From Trichomonas vaginalis G3 (taxonomy: Eukaryota; Parabasalia; Trichomonadida; Trichomonadidae), in the NCBI RefSeq assembly GCF_026262505.1, contig NC_067203.1, positions 1,984,001 to 2,048,000 on the forward strand: 64,000 nt of DNA, written 5' to 3'. The notes under the pieces are model-generated. The model saw only the letters and a list, made by a program, of their open reading frames with translations. It was not told the DNA's origin and searched no databases. Positions within the stretch are counted from its first letter, which is position 1, and each line of letters opens with the position of its first letter. This document shows, in pieces, positions 1 to 7,462 of this stretch. Made by a program: the position numbers and the translations under genes.

Positions 1-2
1 AG

Positions 3-608
3 TTTAACTCCTCAATAGAGAATATGAAACTTATAGTTTGCAATGAACTTCAAAGTATAGATACAACAAAAGTTTTGAACTCAGATGCTTTGAAGAGTCT
101 TATAACAGACAAAGTTGGAGTTGTTGAAAGAAAGTATAAAGACCAAAGAGTTTGTGAAAATGTTGCAAATTTCATCATGGTTTCAAACAATGTTGTTCCG
201 ATGAAGTTAGAAAGTTCTGACAGAAGATATGTAGTTGTCAGAACGTCAGATTCTCATATGCAAGATACAGAATATTTTGACGACTTAGCAGAAACTTTGA
301 CATCTGACTTTTACAACCACTTGTTCTCATATTTTATGACATTAGATATTTCAAAGTTCAATCCAAGACAAATTCCACATACCGAAGAAAGACAAACATT
401 GTTAGAAGCAAACAAGAGTGTATATGAACTGTTCATAGATGAAACTGACTTTGAGTGTTTAGATGAAAGGTCTTTATATGATGAATATAAACAATATTGT
501 CAAGAATATGGTTATATGACAGCGTCTAAACGAACATTCTTGGCAAATGTCAAAAGTCTTTTAGACATACAGAACGGCGTATATACAAAGAAAAATTTTT
601 CTGAGTAA
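3..608 (+). CDS. Superfamily 3 helicase, C-terminal part (gene begins left of the window)
   Basis: The frame is open to the left edge, so the first ATG at 24 is internal. Visible are an acidic Walker-B-like strand (LIVCNELQ), then a segment ending in NFIMVSNNVVP and DRRYVVV. This order (acidic strand, sensor-1 Asn, arginine-finger DRR) is the signature of D5-like SF3 helicases of NCLDVs, virophages and Polinton-like viruses. The C-terminal ~80 residues look like a helical winged-helix tail. The Walker A part lies outside the window. Likely role: replicative helicase of Maverick A. I recognised no SF3 helicase in E2 or E3, which sets A apart. Confidence 0.8.
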   Translation, partial: FNSSIENMKLIVCNELQSIDTTKVLNSDALKSLITDKVGVVERKYKDQRVCENVANFIMVSNNVVPMKLESSDRRYVVVRTSDSHMQDTEYFDDLAETLTSDFYNHLFSYFMTLDISKFNPRQIPHTEERQTLLEANKSVYELFIDETDFECLDERSLYDEYKQYCQEYGYMTASKRTFLANVKSLLDIQNGVYTKKNFSE

Positions 609-641
609 ATTTTTAAAAAATATTTTTTTATTTTATTTGAA

Positions 642-1226
642 ATGTACGCTGAGTCTGTCGGAAAGGACCATTGGGAAACTTGTTTGTTAGATGAGAAATA
701 TGAAATTCACTGTTGTGAGTCATTTGAAGTCAGAAACAAAAAGACAAAAAGAGTTTTAAGCGAATGGGAGCAAAATAACGGATATGCTAGGATGAGTATG
801 AGTGGGAAAAACTATTTAAAACATGTTGTCATTGCAACTCATTTTATACCGAACCCTAACAATTTACCTTTTGTAGACCATATAAACCATATAAGAAACG
901 ACAATAGACTTGAAAACTTGCGTTGGGTCACTCGTTCTGAAAACAGTAAGAACAAAGGCAAATTTGGAGATATTGTATTCGAATTTGTCGACGAACTAGA
1001 AGATGAAGCAATTGAAATTACAGACTATGGCAAGCATACGTTTGAGTTTTACTACTATAGCGAAGAACAGGACTCTTTCTACTTTTATACCGGCGTTAAC
1101 TATAGGAAATTACAAGTATATTTTACTAAGGCGGGCTATGCTTATGTAAACGCTAGAGATACAGATGGAAAATACGTTAAAATACTTCTTAACAAATTCA
1201 AGAAGCTATATGGCATACCATTTTAA
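642..1226 (+). CDS. HNH endonuclease
   Basis: A 194-residue protein. The core around residues 80-110 reads VDHINHIRNDNRLENLRWVT, the classic HNH motif of the phage and NCLDV homing-type group (D-H-I-N, N-R-x-x-N-L-R-W-V). The flanks (WEQNNGYARMSM before, and a second similar module near the C-terminus, YVKILLNKFKKLYGIPF) resemble NUMOD4-like DNA-binding modules. It nicks or cuts DNA and is probably a selfish or accessory gene carried between the helicase and the next small gene. It starts 33 nt after the helicase stop in an AT-rich spacer. Confidence 0.85.
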   Translation: MYAESVGKDHWETCLLDEKYEIHCCESFEVRNKKTKRVLSEWEQNNGYARMSMSGKNYLKHVVIATHFIPNPNNLPFVDHINHIRNDNRLENLRWVTRSENSKNKGKFGDIVFEFVDELEDEAIEITDYGKHTFEFYYYSEEQDSFYFYTGVNYRKLQVYFTKAGYAYVNARDTDGKYVKILLNKFKKLYGIPF

Positions 1227-1267
1227 AACGTTTTTTTAAAAAAATATTTTTTTATCCGATAGAAAAG

Positions 1268-1687
1268 ATGACGAAATATATTTCAGTCAACAAGTATATG
1301 ACAGAAGTCAAAGAAGAACTAGACCCATTCGCTTATTTGAATGTTTACTTCTACCATTTTGAAAAGTCTTCATTCAGCAAAGTTTGGAACATCGAACCAG
1401 TTAAGTTTGCTGTTGTTAGAAAAAGTGGTGCAACTTTTGAAGACTTAGAGATAGAAGGTTTGTTAGCAGTCAAAGAAAGTTTTGACAGAAGGTTTTCAAA
1501 CCTTAAAGAAGGTAAAGCATACAAACTTGTTATACCTTATGAACCAAAGAAAGCAGACGACTATGAATATTATGAGTCTAAGATAGTTGAAGTTCAAGGT
1601 AAATTAGGTAAAAAGATTTTAGAGTCTAAGCCAGTGTTTGCTCCTAAAGAGGAAGAGAACATTGACATTGACCCAGAAATGTTCTAA
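1268..1687 (+). CDS. Hypothetical protein with acidic C-terminal tip (candidate ssDNA-binding protein)
   Basis: A 139-residue protein that I do not recognise. It begins after an AT-rich leader containing TTTTTTTATCCGATAG, a motif repeated upstream of other Maverick starts. The body is mixed charged and beta-rich by eye. The last residues are strongly acidic and end in a hydrophobic tip (NIDIDPEMF). The protein at 38529-39002 in E2 also ends in an acidic tail with a hydrophobic tip (EEIDPDVI). Such tails are typical of single-stranded-DNA-binding proteins that dock replication enzymes (bacterial SSB, T7 gp2.5). The position next to the helicase fits that role, but this is inference from the tail only. 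Confidence 0.45.
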   Translation: MTKYISVNKYMTEVKEELDPFAYLNVYFYHFEKSSFSKVWNIEPVKFAVVRKSGATFEDLEIEGLLAVKESFDRRFSNLKEGKAYKLVIPYEPKKADDYEYYESKIVEVQGKLGKKILESKPVFAPKEEENIDIDPEMF

Positions 1688-1703
1688 AAATAAAATTTTA
1701 TTT

Positions 1704-2162
1704 TTACATGTCAAATTTCTTTTTCTCTGGCTCTGGCTCTGGCTCTTTCTTCTCTTCTTCTACTTTCTTTTCTTTCTTTTCTCTCTTCTTCTTCTTCTTC
1801 TCTGGTGGAGTTATGTCAAATTTGGCGCAACCATATTTATGTAAAAGTTCTTTGTCCTTTAATAGCTCTTCTATTCTGTTTTCTATTTCATCTTCAAGAA
1901 CAGCGCATGTGCCTTCTTTGCATTCTAAGAACTTTTGTTGGACTTCATCTTTCCAATCGGCGTCATCTCTGTCAACAAGTCTGTCATTGACAAATTTTAA
2001 GACTGCTCTGCTTAATGTTTTATGGTTCTTGTCATATTCCCAGAAACAGAACTTTAGAACAAATTCACCTTTCTTGTTTACACTATGTAAGATTTTATGG
2101 TCGACAGATGTTTTGCTGTCGAAAAGCTTGTCTCGAATATAGATAGCGAAATCGCTAGACAT
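1704..2162 (-). CDS. Hypothetical protein with lysine/glutamate-rich tail
   Basis: About 152 residues from the ATG at 2162. The first ~110 residues look like a compact folded domain (IYIRDKLFDSKTSVDHK, then FCFWEYDKNHKTLSRAVLKF). The last ~35 are low complexity, Lys/Glu then Pro-Glu repeats. The family is unknown to me. It is divergent from the packaging ATPase gene, whose likely start at 2199 leaves a 36-nt AT-rich shared promoter gap. A long open frame on the other strand over the same bases is a shadow of the repetitive tail. Confidence 0.6.
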   Translation of the reverse strand: MSSDFAIYIRDKLFDSKTSVDHKILHSVNKKGEFVLKFCFWEYDKNHKTLSRAVLKFVNDRLVDRDDADWKDEVQQKFLECKEGTCAVLEDEIENRIEELLKDKELLHKYGCAKFDITPPEKKKKKREKKEKKVEEEKKEPEPEPEKKKFDM

Positions 2163-2198
2163 TTTCAAAAAGATAAAAATTTTAATTTTTCTAAAAAT

Positions 2199-3074
2199 AT
2201 GTTAGAAAAAAAGTTTGCTGACATTGACAAGAAATTTGAGAATGTTTTGAAGAAGAACAAGAGGAAGTTAGAAAATGCTCAGATAAAGCCTATACATGAC
2301 AAGTTCTTATTTGCTCAGAATGGTATAACAGGTCTAATTGCACCACCTGGGTCGGGCAAGACTTTCACTTATCTTAAAATGGCTGCACAACAACAAGAAC
2401 TAGATGAGAAGAACCCATTCTATGAGTTAGTTGTTATTTGTAGTACTTCTGGTCAATTCGACCAAACCGTAAATTCGTTCAAAGATATTATAAAGAAGTC
2501 TAAGTTAGTATGTATAAAAGACTCTGAGTTGTTGGATTGGATAAAGAAGTACCAAAGAAGAGTTTTGAAGTACAATGCTATAAATGAGTATGTCAATTCG
2601 AAGTTTAAAGACCCAAATGAGGAAATGCAGAGAATATTAGAGAAGAAACACTTCAGAAACAAACAGAAAGAGATAGAATACATTTCGAAGAAATTGCAAT
2701 CTTACGATTGGAAGACATACCCTCATAGGTGTCTTCTTATCTTAGATGATTTCGCCTCTCATCCTTTGTTAAAGAATAGAGAACAAGACATGTGTCGAAT
2801 TCTTAAGAAGCTCAGACACTTTAACATTTCAGTTGTCATTTGTGTACAGACAGCCAAGAGTTTAAGTAAGGATGTTAAAAGAATACTTACTGATATCATA
2901 CTTTTCCCTGGATTGTCCGAAGACGATTTCATGGAACTTATGAAAGAGTCCATGGCAGGTAAGTTTGACAGACATGAACTATGGGAGAAGTACAAAGTCA
3001 TACAAGACCCTCATACTTCTTTCAGAATTCATATCTACGCGAACAAAGTTCAAATTGTAAAAAGTCAAGCTTGA
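2199..3074 (+). CDS. FtsK/HerA-like (A32-type) genome-packaging ATPase
   Basis: The chosen ATG gives 291 residues; the frame is open further upstream, but an earlier start would overlap the divergent gene ending at 2162. Walker A is APPGSGKTFTYLKMA and Walker B is CLLILDDFASHPLL, followed by a sensor-like region (VVICVQTAKSLSKDVKRIL). This arrangement is that of the HerA/FtsK superfamily DNA-packaging ATPases of Polintons, virophages and NCLDVs (poxvirus A32). It should pump element DNA into a capsid. Homologues in this window are at 49211-50092 (E2) and 53036-53922 (E3), which share the FxGxGSGKTF and DDFA cores but are clearly divergent. The gene looks whole. Confidence 0.85.
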   Translation: MLEKKFADIDKKFENVLKKNKRKLENAQIKPIHDKFLFAQNGITGLIAPPGSGKTFTYLKMAAQQQELDEKNPFYELVVICSTSGQFDQTVNSFKDIIKKSKLVCIKDSELLDWIKKYQRRVLKYNAINEYVNSKFKDPNEEMQRILEKKHFRNKQKEIEYISKKLQSYDWKTYPHRCLLILDDFASHPLLKNREQDMCRILKKLRHFNISVVICVQTAKSLSKDVKRILTDIILFPGLSEDDFMELMKESMAGKFDRHELWEKYKVIQDPHTSFRIHIYANKVQIVKSQA

Positions 3075-3079
3075 AAAAT
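3064..3079 (+). repeat. 16-bp direct repeat, left copy (bounds the satellite block)
   Basis: GTCAAGCTTGAAAAAT spans the end of the packaging ATPase gene, including its stop codon. An identical copy lies at 3933-3948, directly after the satellite block. The pair brackets about 850 bp holding the MSDVPP frame, the 22-bp array and a short forward fragment. The arrangement suggests that the block was inserted or duplicated between short homologies. Confidence 0.75.
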
Positions 3080-3093
3080 CTAAGTGTTTAGTC

Positions 3094-3171
3094 TTAGTAA
3101 GTCTGTTGTGGTGCTGGGGCTGTCGGTTCTTCTGGCTTTGGAATGGACTCGGTTGGTGGTACGTCGGACAT
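3094..3171 (-). CDS. Small proline-rich peptide, MSDVPP type
   Basis: A 25-residue frame starting MSDVPPTESIPKPEEP and ending PAPQQTY. The same six-residue start recurs at 7151 (7119-7151), directly beside the second 22-bp satellite. Proline-rich tails ending in tyrosine also occur on other small virion-type proteins in the window (14963-15205, 30907-31203). It could be the end of a longer frame running through the satellite, or a small gene with the satellite in its upstream region. Function unknown. Confidence 0.3.
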   Translation of the reverse strand: MSDVPPTESIPKPEEPTAPAPQQTY

Positions 3172-3180
3172 TCGTTTGTG

Positions 3181-3862
3181 TCCTGTCGGAAGGAAAAATT
3201 TTTCCAGTTGTCGGGAAAATATTTTCCTGTCTGATGGAAAATTTTTTCCTGTCTGATGGAAAATTTTTTCCTGTCTGATGGAAAATATTTTCCTGTCTGA
3301 TGGAAAATTTTTTCCTGTCTGATGGAAAATTTTTTCCTGTCTGATGGAAAATTTTTTCCTGTCTGATGGAAAATTTTTTCCTGTCTGATGGAAAATTTTT
3401 TCCTGTCTGATGGAAAATTTTTTCCTGTCTGATGGAAAATTTTTTCCTGTCTGATGGAAAATTTTTTCCTGTCTGATGGAAAATTTTTTCCTGTCTGATG
3501 GAAAAATTTTTCCTGTCGGATGGAAAAATTTTTCCTGTCGGAAGGAAAAACTTTTTCTGAAGTTCGACCAAAAAGTTCTCAATTTTCGAAAATTTGAATG
3601 GTTTACGGACGGACAACTGGAAGAGTTCTTCCTGTCGGAAGGAAAATTTTTTCCTGTCTTATGGAAAATTTTTTCCTGTCTGATGGAAAATTTTTTCCTG
3701 TCTGATGGAAAATTTTTTCCTGTCTGATGGAAAATTTTTTCCTGTCTGATGGAAAATTTTTTCCTGTCTTATGGAAAATTTTTTCCAGTTGTCGGGAAAA
3801 TTTTTTCTTGTCGGATGGAAAAACTTTTTCTGTCGGAAGGAAGAACTTTTCTTGTCGGATGG
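3181..3862. repeat. 22-bp satellite array 1 (TTTTTTCCTGTCTGATGGAAAA)
   Basis: About twenty-five tandem copies of a 22-bp unit in two runs (about 3181-3560 and 3630-3862), separated by an 80-bp non-repeated spacer; edge units are more diverged. Each unit holds the near-palindrome GGAAAATTTTTTCC. Because 22 is not a multiple of three, frames rotate through the array and long open frames appear on both strands; these are probably not real genes. The array sits between the MSDVPP frame (reverse) and a short forward fragment starting at 3874. Confidence 0.9.
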
Positions 3863-3932
3863 AAGGACTCGGAATGCCAGAAGGATTTGACAAGACAATT
3901 TACCATCTAGAGCTACATGAGCCATCTTTGGT

Positions 3933-3948
3933 GTCAAGCTTGAAAAAT
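3933..3948 (+). repeat. 16-bp direct repeat, right copy
   Basis: Perfect second copy of GTCAAGCTTGAAAAAT (first at 3064-3079). It lies immediately before the 3' end of the KilA-N gene. Confidence 0.75.
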
Positions 3949-3959
3949 AAATGGTTCAT

Positions 3960-4817
3960 TTACTCTGCTTGTTTGAAGTTGTCAAAATACTCTGTTATTT
4001 TTTCCTTTAACAATGGCAAATCTTCTTTGAAGGTAAGTATTGTACAACCTTTCATATCATAGTGTGTTTGAGGTAAAGTATCTTGAACTATTTGTTTCAC
4101 ATCTTCATTCGGTGTCATTGAAATCGGTAAGTTTTCGCGATAGAACCAATTTCTGTCAGATTTGTAAATCTTAGCAAGGTCGTAAAAGCTTTTGTTGTTT
4201 CTTCTGACTAAATGCAACATAACCATATCTTTATCTTCTTCATTTTCCATCTCTTCAGTATAAATCATATACTTATAGTTCTTTTCCTTTCCTTTTGGTA
4301 CCGAACGTGGTATTCTTTTCTGAATGTTTTTGTCTTTTGCTTCAAGCTTGTTCTCTAGCTCTTCACGTTCTTGTCTGTGAATTTCGTCAAGAAGTCTGTA
4401 AATATTCCAAGCATAACGAGGCGAAGCCCACATTGCAACAGCATTTACAAGAAGTCTATGTACATAATATCCTCTCAAACCGTTTGGCAATTTTTCACGA
4501 TTTTCATAGAGTTTTGGCGACTGGGGTTTTTTACCTACTCGCTGTTCTTCACTGTTTTCATGAGTTTTAGGCGACCCAGAAAAAAGTATGTCTCGCTGTG
4601 CTTCATTTAATAGTTCTTGTGTGCTTTGGTTCCTAAACCAGTCTTTAGGAAGCTTAGTATCTGGAGCAAAACATGCTGTCAAAATACTTTGCATTTGGTA
4701 CATATCGTCTTTGACCGAACGAATGAGACGTAACTGTTTGTTATACTGTATGTACTCATATTCTTCATTTATAGCTTCATGGACTATAACTGTTGTTGTG
4801 TTCTCTGTTGTTGACAT
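3960..4817 (-). CDS. KilA-N domain protein
   Basis: 285 residues from the ATG at 4817; an upstream in-frame TTG is unlikely as start. The middle holds a KilA-N core: DWFRNQST, then GYYVHRLLVNAVAMWASP followed by RYAWNIYRLLDE. A charged linker (EREELENKLEAKDKNIQKR) and a C-terminal domain (KYMIYTEEMENEED to EYFDNF) resemble the KilA-N plus DUF3627 layout of NCLDV proteins. The domain binds DNA; the role here is probably regulatory. A close homologue lies at 39130-39990 in E2 with the same domain order, so this gene is shared across both Maverick types. It looks whole. Confidence 0.85.
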   Translation of the reverse strand: MSTTENTTTVIVHEAINEEYEYIQYNKQLRLIRSVKDDMYQMQSILTACFAPDTKLPKDWFRNQSTQELLNEAQRDILFSGSPKTHENSEEQRVGKKPQSPKLYENREKLPNGLRGYYVHRLLVNAVAMWASPRYAWNIYRLLDEIHRQEREELENKLEAKDKNIQKRIPRSVPKGKEKNYKYMIYTEEMENEEDKDMVMLHLVRRNNKSFYDLAKIYKSDRNWFYRENLPISMTPNEDVKQIVQDTLPQTHYDMKGCTILTFKEDLPLLKEKITEYFDNFKQAE

Positions 4818-4907
4818 ATCTGTCTTTACATACAAAATAAAAAAATAAAAAAAAATAAAACTAACTTTATTTTTTCTATCTTGTATAAAAGACCAAAAAT
4901 AAACGCT

Positions 4908-5522
4908 TTACATGTATTTTTCAGCAACTTCGTCAAATAATTTTATAGCTTTACCTATCTCATCTACTTCAAACGTTTCTTTACCTTTCGTGGGAGCACC
5001 ATACATTTTCTCAAACTTTTCAAGTAGTTCTGTTTCTGCAGCTCTCATATCGTTAACGAACACAACCTTAACTCTATTGACTGTACTGTCATATCTTTTA
5101 GTTATATTAAATGTTCTTCCTATCTTATATCTCTTTGTATTGAAGTCCTTTGGTTTCTGAACGATATAAAGTAAGCCTTCACTGCAACGTTCAGTATCGA
5201 ATGAACCATATGTTATGAAATTATATCCAACAACTGGGTCTAACCATAACAAAACTATTGGTATAAGACTTTTGTCTATAAGATATGCTGTAGTTCCATA
5301 GAATCTTACCGATATCATAAGCTCAGGATTTTTTGTCAAAATTTTCTGAGTAGAAGCATTTTTAACCCAGTCGTGGGATGTTTTCTTTTCAGATAGTGTT
5401 AGAATGTCTGACAAAGAATATTTGTTGTATTTCTTTGAGTATCTTAGGTTTAAATCACCAATTCTAACCACTTTGGTGTCATTGTCTATCTTTTTAACTG
5501 TTTCAAACTCAGTGTTTGTCAT
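4908..5522 (-). CDS. KilA-N-like protein with C-terminal T5orf172 (GIY-YIG-like) domain
   Basis: 204 residues. The N-terminal half has a KilA-N-like DNA-binding region (YSLSDILTLSEKK, DWVKNASTQKIL). The C-terminal half starts GLLYIVQKPKD, continues YKIGRTFNITKRY and ends with AAETELLEKF, the pattern of the T5orf172/MUG113 branch of the GIY-YIG nuclease fold. Proteins of this design are common in large DNA viruses and phages. It is probably a DNA-binding accessory protein or nuclease. It is transcribed in the same direction as the neighbouring KilA-N gene, about 90 bp away across an AT-rich spacer. Confidence 0.75.
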   Translation of the reverse strand: MTNTEFETVKKIDNDTKVVRIGDLNLRYSKKYNKYSLSDILTLSEKKTSHDWVKNASTQKILTKNPELMISVRFYGTTAYLIDKSLIPIVLLWLDPVVGYNFITYGSFDTERCSEGLLYIVQKPKDFNTKRYKIGRTFNITKRYDSTVNRVKVVFVNDMRAAETELLEKFEKMYGAPTKGKETFEVDEIGKAIKLFDEVAEKYM

Positions 5523-5589
5523 TTCCTGTTCTTACATACAAAATAAAAAAAATATTTTAAAAAAACTAGCGTTAATTTTATTTTTTCTA

Positions 5590-5977
5590 TCTTAAGGAAA
5601 TTCATGAAATTTGGTCATTTTACTCAGAATTCAATAAAATATATTTTAGGCGACCAGGTCACTCGGTTAAATGAACTTCTCTGAAAAAGTGTGACAACAT
5701 GACATTTTGACAACAACACAGGAAATATACTTCTTCGTAAATGTTTTGTCAAGACTTCTTCGTAATGAGCGTAAATCAGACAAAAATATATTTTAGGGTA
5801 GAAGGGTATATCTACCCCGTTTTCTACCCTCATTTCTACCCCATATGTCCTTACTGAAAAAGTATGTGTTCCATATGTCATTTTACTCAGAATTTTACTC
5901 AGAATTCAATAAAAATATATTTTAGGGTAGAAGGGTATATCTACCCCGTTTTCTACCCTCATTTCTACCATAAGGTT
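5590..5977. repeat. Two copies of the Maverick intergenic palindrome repeat
   Basis: Gene-free stretch. Two copies (about 5781-5852 and 5905-5970) of an intergenic repeat: AAAAATATATTTTAGG, then GGGTAGAAGGGTATATCTAC, then two more TCTACCC half-sites. The first is preceded by TCTTCGTAAATGTTTTGTCA and GACTTCTTCGTAATGAGCG, which also form part of the 128-bp array unit at 41555-42535. No gene is seen here. Confidence 0.75.
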
Positions 5978-6862
5978 TTACAAGCGTTTTACATGGTATA
6001 TGTTGTGATGGTTCATGACTTTAAACAGTTTTGTAGCTTCTATTTCTTCACGAAGGATATCAAAAGTTTTAACTATGCCGAAAGTTTCTTTATATTTCTT
6101 CTTGACATCTGAAAGAAGGAAATCGTTAGCAGTTGGATAGTTTTTGTTCAGAAATGTCAACATGTCCATTTTATCTTCTGCTGGTTTCTCTGCTTCTTTC
6201 TTTAAGTCAGTATGGTCGTTTCGCATACGTTCTATCTCTTTGACGGAGTAGTTATATTTCCTTGTTGCTGCTTTACATTTTGAACATTGTGAGTTCATTT
6301 TTGCGTTATATTCTGAAATTTGTCCTGCTAGTATGACTAAGGCGTAGATGGTTTTCTTTAACTCAAAGGTTGCTGGTTTTATCTGTTGGTTCCATACCTT
6401 ACCTCTTCTATCTTTATCTCTTATCTGCCATACACACTCAGCAACTAACGAAACAAAGTTGTCGTAGGTCTTAAACTCTTCAGATTTATATATGTCAATG
6501 TCCATGACTTTGTGGTTGTAATGAAATCCAAGAAACTCATAGTTTATCTTACGAATGAACTTCTTTATTTCAACTGAGTCGGTTGGTTTCACTTCTATTT
6601 CATCGAATTCTGGAATAGTGAGCTTTTGTTGTTGTATTTCAGGAAGTTTAGGTAAATGGTCAATAATATCCTGCATTTCATAAAGATACTGTTCATTTGT
6701 TTCATCTTTTGCACTACAGTCTAAATCTCCTTGGAGAAGTTCTTGCTTTATCTTCTGGATTTCTGTTTCGAAAGTATATGAAGAAGGAATGAAGCTTTTC
6801 ATCTCTACTAACATTGAAGTTGGGTTCATGACTAACGAGTTTGGTGCTGTTGTTGCAAACAT
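5978..6862 (-). CDS. Conserved Maverick hypothetical protein, putative winged-helix C-terminus
   Basis: 294 residues, start MFATTAPNSLVMNPTSM. A homologue with the same layout is at 40552-41490 in E2. Conserved features are a helical N-terminal part (FETEIQKIKQELL), an acidic PEFDEIEVKPTDSVEIKKF segment, a central CxxC (CSKCKAATRKYN) that might bind metal, and a C-terminal ~65 residues (MLTFLNKNYPTANDFLLSDV to NIYHVKRL) patterned like a winged helix. I do not know the family. Its conservation in both Maverick types suggests a core replication or regulation role. Confidence 0.7.
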   Translation of the reverse strand: MFATTAPNSLVMNPTSMLVEMKSFIPSSYTFETEIQKIKQELLQGDLDCSAKDETNEQYLYEMQDIIDHLPKLPEIQQQKLTIPEFDEIEVKPTDSVEIKKFIRKINYEFLGFHYNHKVMDIDIYKSEEFKTYDNFVSLVAECVWQIRDKDRRGKVWNQQIKPATFELKKTIYALVILAGQISEYNAKMNSQCSKCKAATRKYNYSVKEIERMRNDHTDLKKEAEKPAEDKMDMLTFLNKNYPTANDFLLSDVKKKYKETFGIVKTFDILREEIEATKLFKVMNHHNIYHVKRL

Positions 6863-6955
6863 GTTCTTACAATAAAAATAAAAAAATATTTTTTGGTGGG
6901 ACTACCTTTATTTTATTTCAGCACAAAATGAACGAGTTTGGTTTAAAAATACGGT

Positions 6956-7039
6956 GGAGCCAAAAATGGCTCGACCTCAAAAACAAGCATTTTGTGAAGA
7001 ATATACCAACCCGCTGTTTTCCGCGGGTTGCTTTTTTTA
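6956..7039. terminator. Two GC-rich hairpins, the second resembling an intrinsic terminator
   Basis: A first stem GAGCC..GGCTC at about 6956-6971, then AACCCGC..GCGGGTT (7-bp stem, 8-nt loop) at about 7010-7031, followed by GC and a run of seven Ts. In bacteria this would be read as a rho-independent terminator. It is unexpected in eukaryotic AT-rich DNA. Function here is unknown; it may act on RNA 3' ends or be a relic. The rest of 6863-7135 holds no convincing gene apart from a palindrome-repeat copy at about 7072-7132. Confidence 0.5.
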
Positions 7040-7118
7040 TACAAAGTTCAAGAGTTTTGTGTGTTTTCTACGAGGGTAGAAATGAGGGTAGAAATGAGGG
7101 TAGATATACCCTTCTACC

Positions 7119-7151
7119 CTAAAATATATTTTTTGGTGGTACGTCGGACAT
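7119..7151 (-). pseudogene. Second MSDVPP start beside satellite 2
   Basis: A ten-residue frame beginning MSDVPP, matching the start of the peptide at 3094-3171, and running into the intergenic palindrome repeat. It shows that the two satellites occupy equivalent positions. A fossil fragment only. Confidence 0.4.
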
Positions 7152-7462
7152 TGTTCTGAAACAGTACAAATATTGTTCTGAAACAGTACAAATATTGTTC
7201 TGAAACAGTACAAATATTGTTCTGAAACAGTACAAATATTGTTCTGAAACAGTACAAATATTGTTCTGAAACAGTACAAATATTGTTCTGAAACAGTACA
7301 AATATTGTTCTGAAACAGAAAATTTTTCTCTCAAATTGAGAGCTTTTACGGGAAATTTGTTCTGAAAAAGTACAAGACTAGTTCTGAAAAAGTACAAGAC
7401 TAGTTCTGAAAAAGTACAAGACTAGTTCTGAAACAGAACAAGACTAGTTCTGAAACAGAACA
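7152..7462. repeat. 22-bp satellite array 2 (ATTGTTCTGAAACAGTACAAAT)
   Basis: About seven copies of the 22-bp unit (7152-7318), a ~38-bp unique spacer, then about four or five copies of a related 22-bp variant (GACTAGTTCTGAAAAAGTAC..) up to 7462. The sequence is unrelated to array 1, yet the unit length is the same and the same GGTGGTACGTCGGACATT motif adjoins both arrays (3154-3171 and 7134-7151). Confidence 0.9.

Noticed and set aside
1708-2142. Forward serine/phenylalanine-rich frame
   Set aside because: Antisense shadow of the lysine-rich tail of the reverse gene at 1704-2162.
3080-3616. Long reverse frames through satellite 1 encoding Lys/Phe-rich repeats
   Set aside because: The 22-bp unit rotates all three frames, so open frames appear on both strands automatically. 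No distinct start context or conserved non-repeat part supports a gene, except the short MSDVPP end.
4418-4432. GGCGAAGCC stem in the KilA-N gene as a member of the mini-hairpin family
   Set aside because: The E2 KilA-N gene has the same codons in place with one base different; it is ordinary coding sequence, not an insert.
7037-7397. Reverse frames through satellite 2 encoding FRTIFVLFQNN-type repeats
   Set aside because: Same effect of a 22-bp repeat. The hydrophobic look comes from the repeat sequence.
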